Origin: Hyphomicrobiales bacterium
GTDB taxonomy: Bacteria > Pseudomonadota > Alphaproteobacteria > Rhizobiales > Beijerinckiaceae
Reading direction: 5' to 3'
NCBI GenBank assembly: GCA_028290595.1
Contig: JAQGJO010000215.1
Coordinates: 1 to 5,884, forward strand
DNA length: 5,884 bases
Shown: positions 5,237 through 5,884 of the stretch, piece after piece
How the letters are laid out: the number at the start of each line of letters is the position of its first letter
Position numbering within the stretch: position 1 is the first letter of the stretch
Notes under the pieces: model-generated
The model's database searches: none
What the model was told of the DNA's origin: nothing
Seen by the model: only the letters and a program-made list of their open reading frames with translations
Translations under genes and position numbers: made by a program

Positions 5237-5884
5237 TCACGACAGCGCGCGCAGCTTGCCCGGGTTCATCAATCCCAGCGGATCGGCCTGCTTGCGAAAC
5301 GCCATCTTGCGGCCTTCCGGATCGAAGCGGCCGCCGTCCTCCAGCTTGAAGATGTGCGGATTGTTGATGAAGCAGCCGTCGGCCTCGAAGATGCGCATGA
5401 TCTCGTTCAACCGCGCCTCGGTGGTAAACTTGATCAGCGGCAGGCCGCCGATACGCGGACGCCCGTTCTCCTTGGTATATTCATGATGCATCAGCACTTC
5501 GTCGCCGAAGCGCTTCAATTGTTCTTCCGCCAGTTCAGGCGTGAAAGGATCGGGCATGACCACCTGCAGATAGGTCCAGGAGCGGTCGACCTGCAGCGCC
5601 ATCAGGGTGGTGTGGTTGAACGCCGTCTGGTGGATCGGCCGCAGATTGGCGTCGGCGCTTTCGCTTTCGCTGACAGCCATCGAGCGCACGCCGTTGAATT
5701 TGGCGGCGAGCGCGAAGAAAGCATCGACATCCTTCTCGTTGACCATCGAGAACATGGCATCGCGGCTGCCGTCGAAATAGGCCTGCATGCGCTTGTAGAA
5801 CGGCGCGAACCTTTTCTCGACGGCGCTGAGCAGGAAGATGTCGAGGTCGCTGTCGAAGGCCGCATTGCCGAAGCCGATTGTGTC
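5237..5884 (-). CDS. C-terminal part of a VAO/GlcD-type FAD-binding oxidoreductase, 5' end outside window
   Basis: The minus-strand frame is open from the right edge (base 5884, first codon Asp) to TGA at 5239-5237, giving the last 215 residues. The end reads FRKQADPLGLMNPGKLRAL, the closing DPxGLxNPGK signature of FAD-linked oxidases with a PF02913-like cap domain (glycolate oxidase GlcD / D-lactate dehydrogenase type). Before it, NPHIFKLEDGGRFDPEGRKMAF occupies the place where GlcD relatives have a GEHGIG motif, so this belongs to a divergent subgroup in which LEDGG replaces it. The N-terminal FAD-binding domain lies outside the window, so cofactor linkage cannot be judged. ATG 5788 is internal: coding continues upstream as KRFAPFYKR in the same frame. 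The family oxidises 2-hydroxy acids, aldehydes or phenolic alcohols; the substrate is unknown. It converges tail-to-tail with the EthD gene, so the two are not co-transcribed. Confidence 0.87.
   Translation of the reverse strand, partial: DTIGFGNAAFDSDLDIFLLSAVEKRFAPFYKRMQAYFDGSRDAMFSMVNEKDVDAFFALAAKFNGVRSMAVSESESADANLRPIHQTAFNHTTLMALQVDRSWTYLQVVMPDPFTPELAEEQLKRFGDEVLMHHEYTKENGRPRIGGLPLIKFTTEARLNEIMRIFEADGCFINNPHIFKLEDGGRFDPEGRKMAFRKQADPLGLMNPGKLRALS

Overview
The window looks like chromosomal DNA of an alphaproteobacterium, most likely of the Rhizobiales (Rhizobium/Mesorhizobium-like). The GC content is high by eye, coding density is high, genes abut or overlap by a few bases, and the protein types present (two-domain KaiC-like ATPase next to a hybrid histidine kinase, EthD-family protein, COG1233 oxidoreductase, small Pro-rich secreted protein) are familiar from that group. 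The taxon is an inference from gene content; there is no rRNA or other marker. I see no tRNA, rRNA, CRISPR array, insertion sequence, attachment site or replication origin.

Layout. (1) 1-476, plus strand: the 3' end of a phytoene-desaturase-like FAD oxidoreductase, followed with a few bases of separation or a 4-base overlap by a 70-73 aa unknown protein. (2) 487-897, minus strand: a small exported Pro-rich protein, converging on the first pair. A perfect 6-bp inverted repeat spans both stop codons. (3) 898-1210: a 313-bp divergent intergenic region holding a plausible sigma-70 promoter and a weak EcfG-like candidate for the rightward operon. (4) 1211-4845, plus strand: the centre of the window, a two-gene operon with an ATGA stop/start overlap. 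It encodes a double-domain KaiC-family ATPase and a hybrid histidine kinase (degenerate N-terminal receiver, PAS, coiled coil, HisKA, HATPase, C-terminal receiver). (5) 4922-5236, plus strand: an EthD-family small protein with its own ribosome binding site. (6) 5237-5884, minus strand: the C-terminal part of a VAO/GlcD-type FAD oxidoreductase. Its stop codon directly abuts that of the EthD gene and it runs off the right edge.

How the genes work together. KaiC and the kinase are almost certainly co-translated and probably form one signalling unit, with the KaiC ATPase state controlling, or being controlled by, the kinase. No kaiA or kaiB is present in the window, so this is not a complete cyanobacterial-type clock as seen here. 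Two features of the pair stand out. The kinase starts with a receiver-like domain that has lost its acidic pocket, reminiscent of (but placed differently from) the pseudo-receiver of the cyanobacterial clock kinase CikA. In addition, a near-perfect Shine-Dalgarno sequence and in-frame ATG lie exactly at the start of the C-terminal receiver, so the gene may also yield a free CheY-like receiver, or may be a recent fusion of separate kinase and regulator genes. The flanking metabolic genes show no clear functional tie to the KaiC unit.
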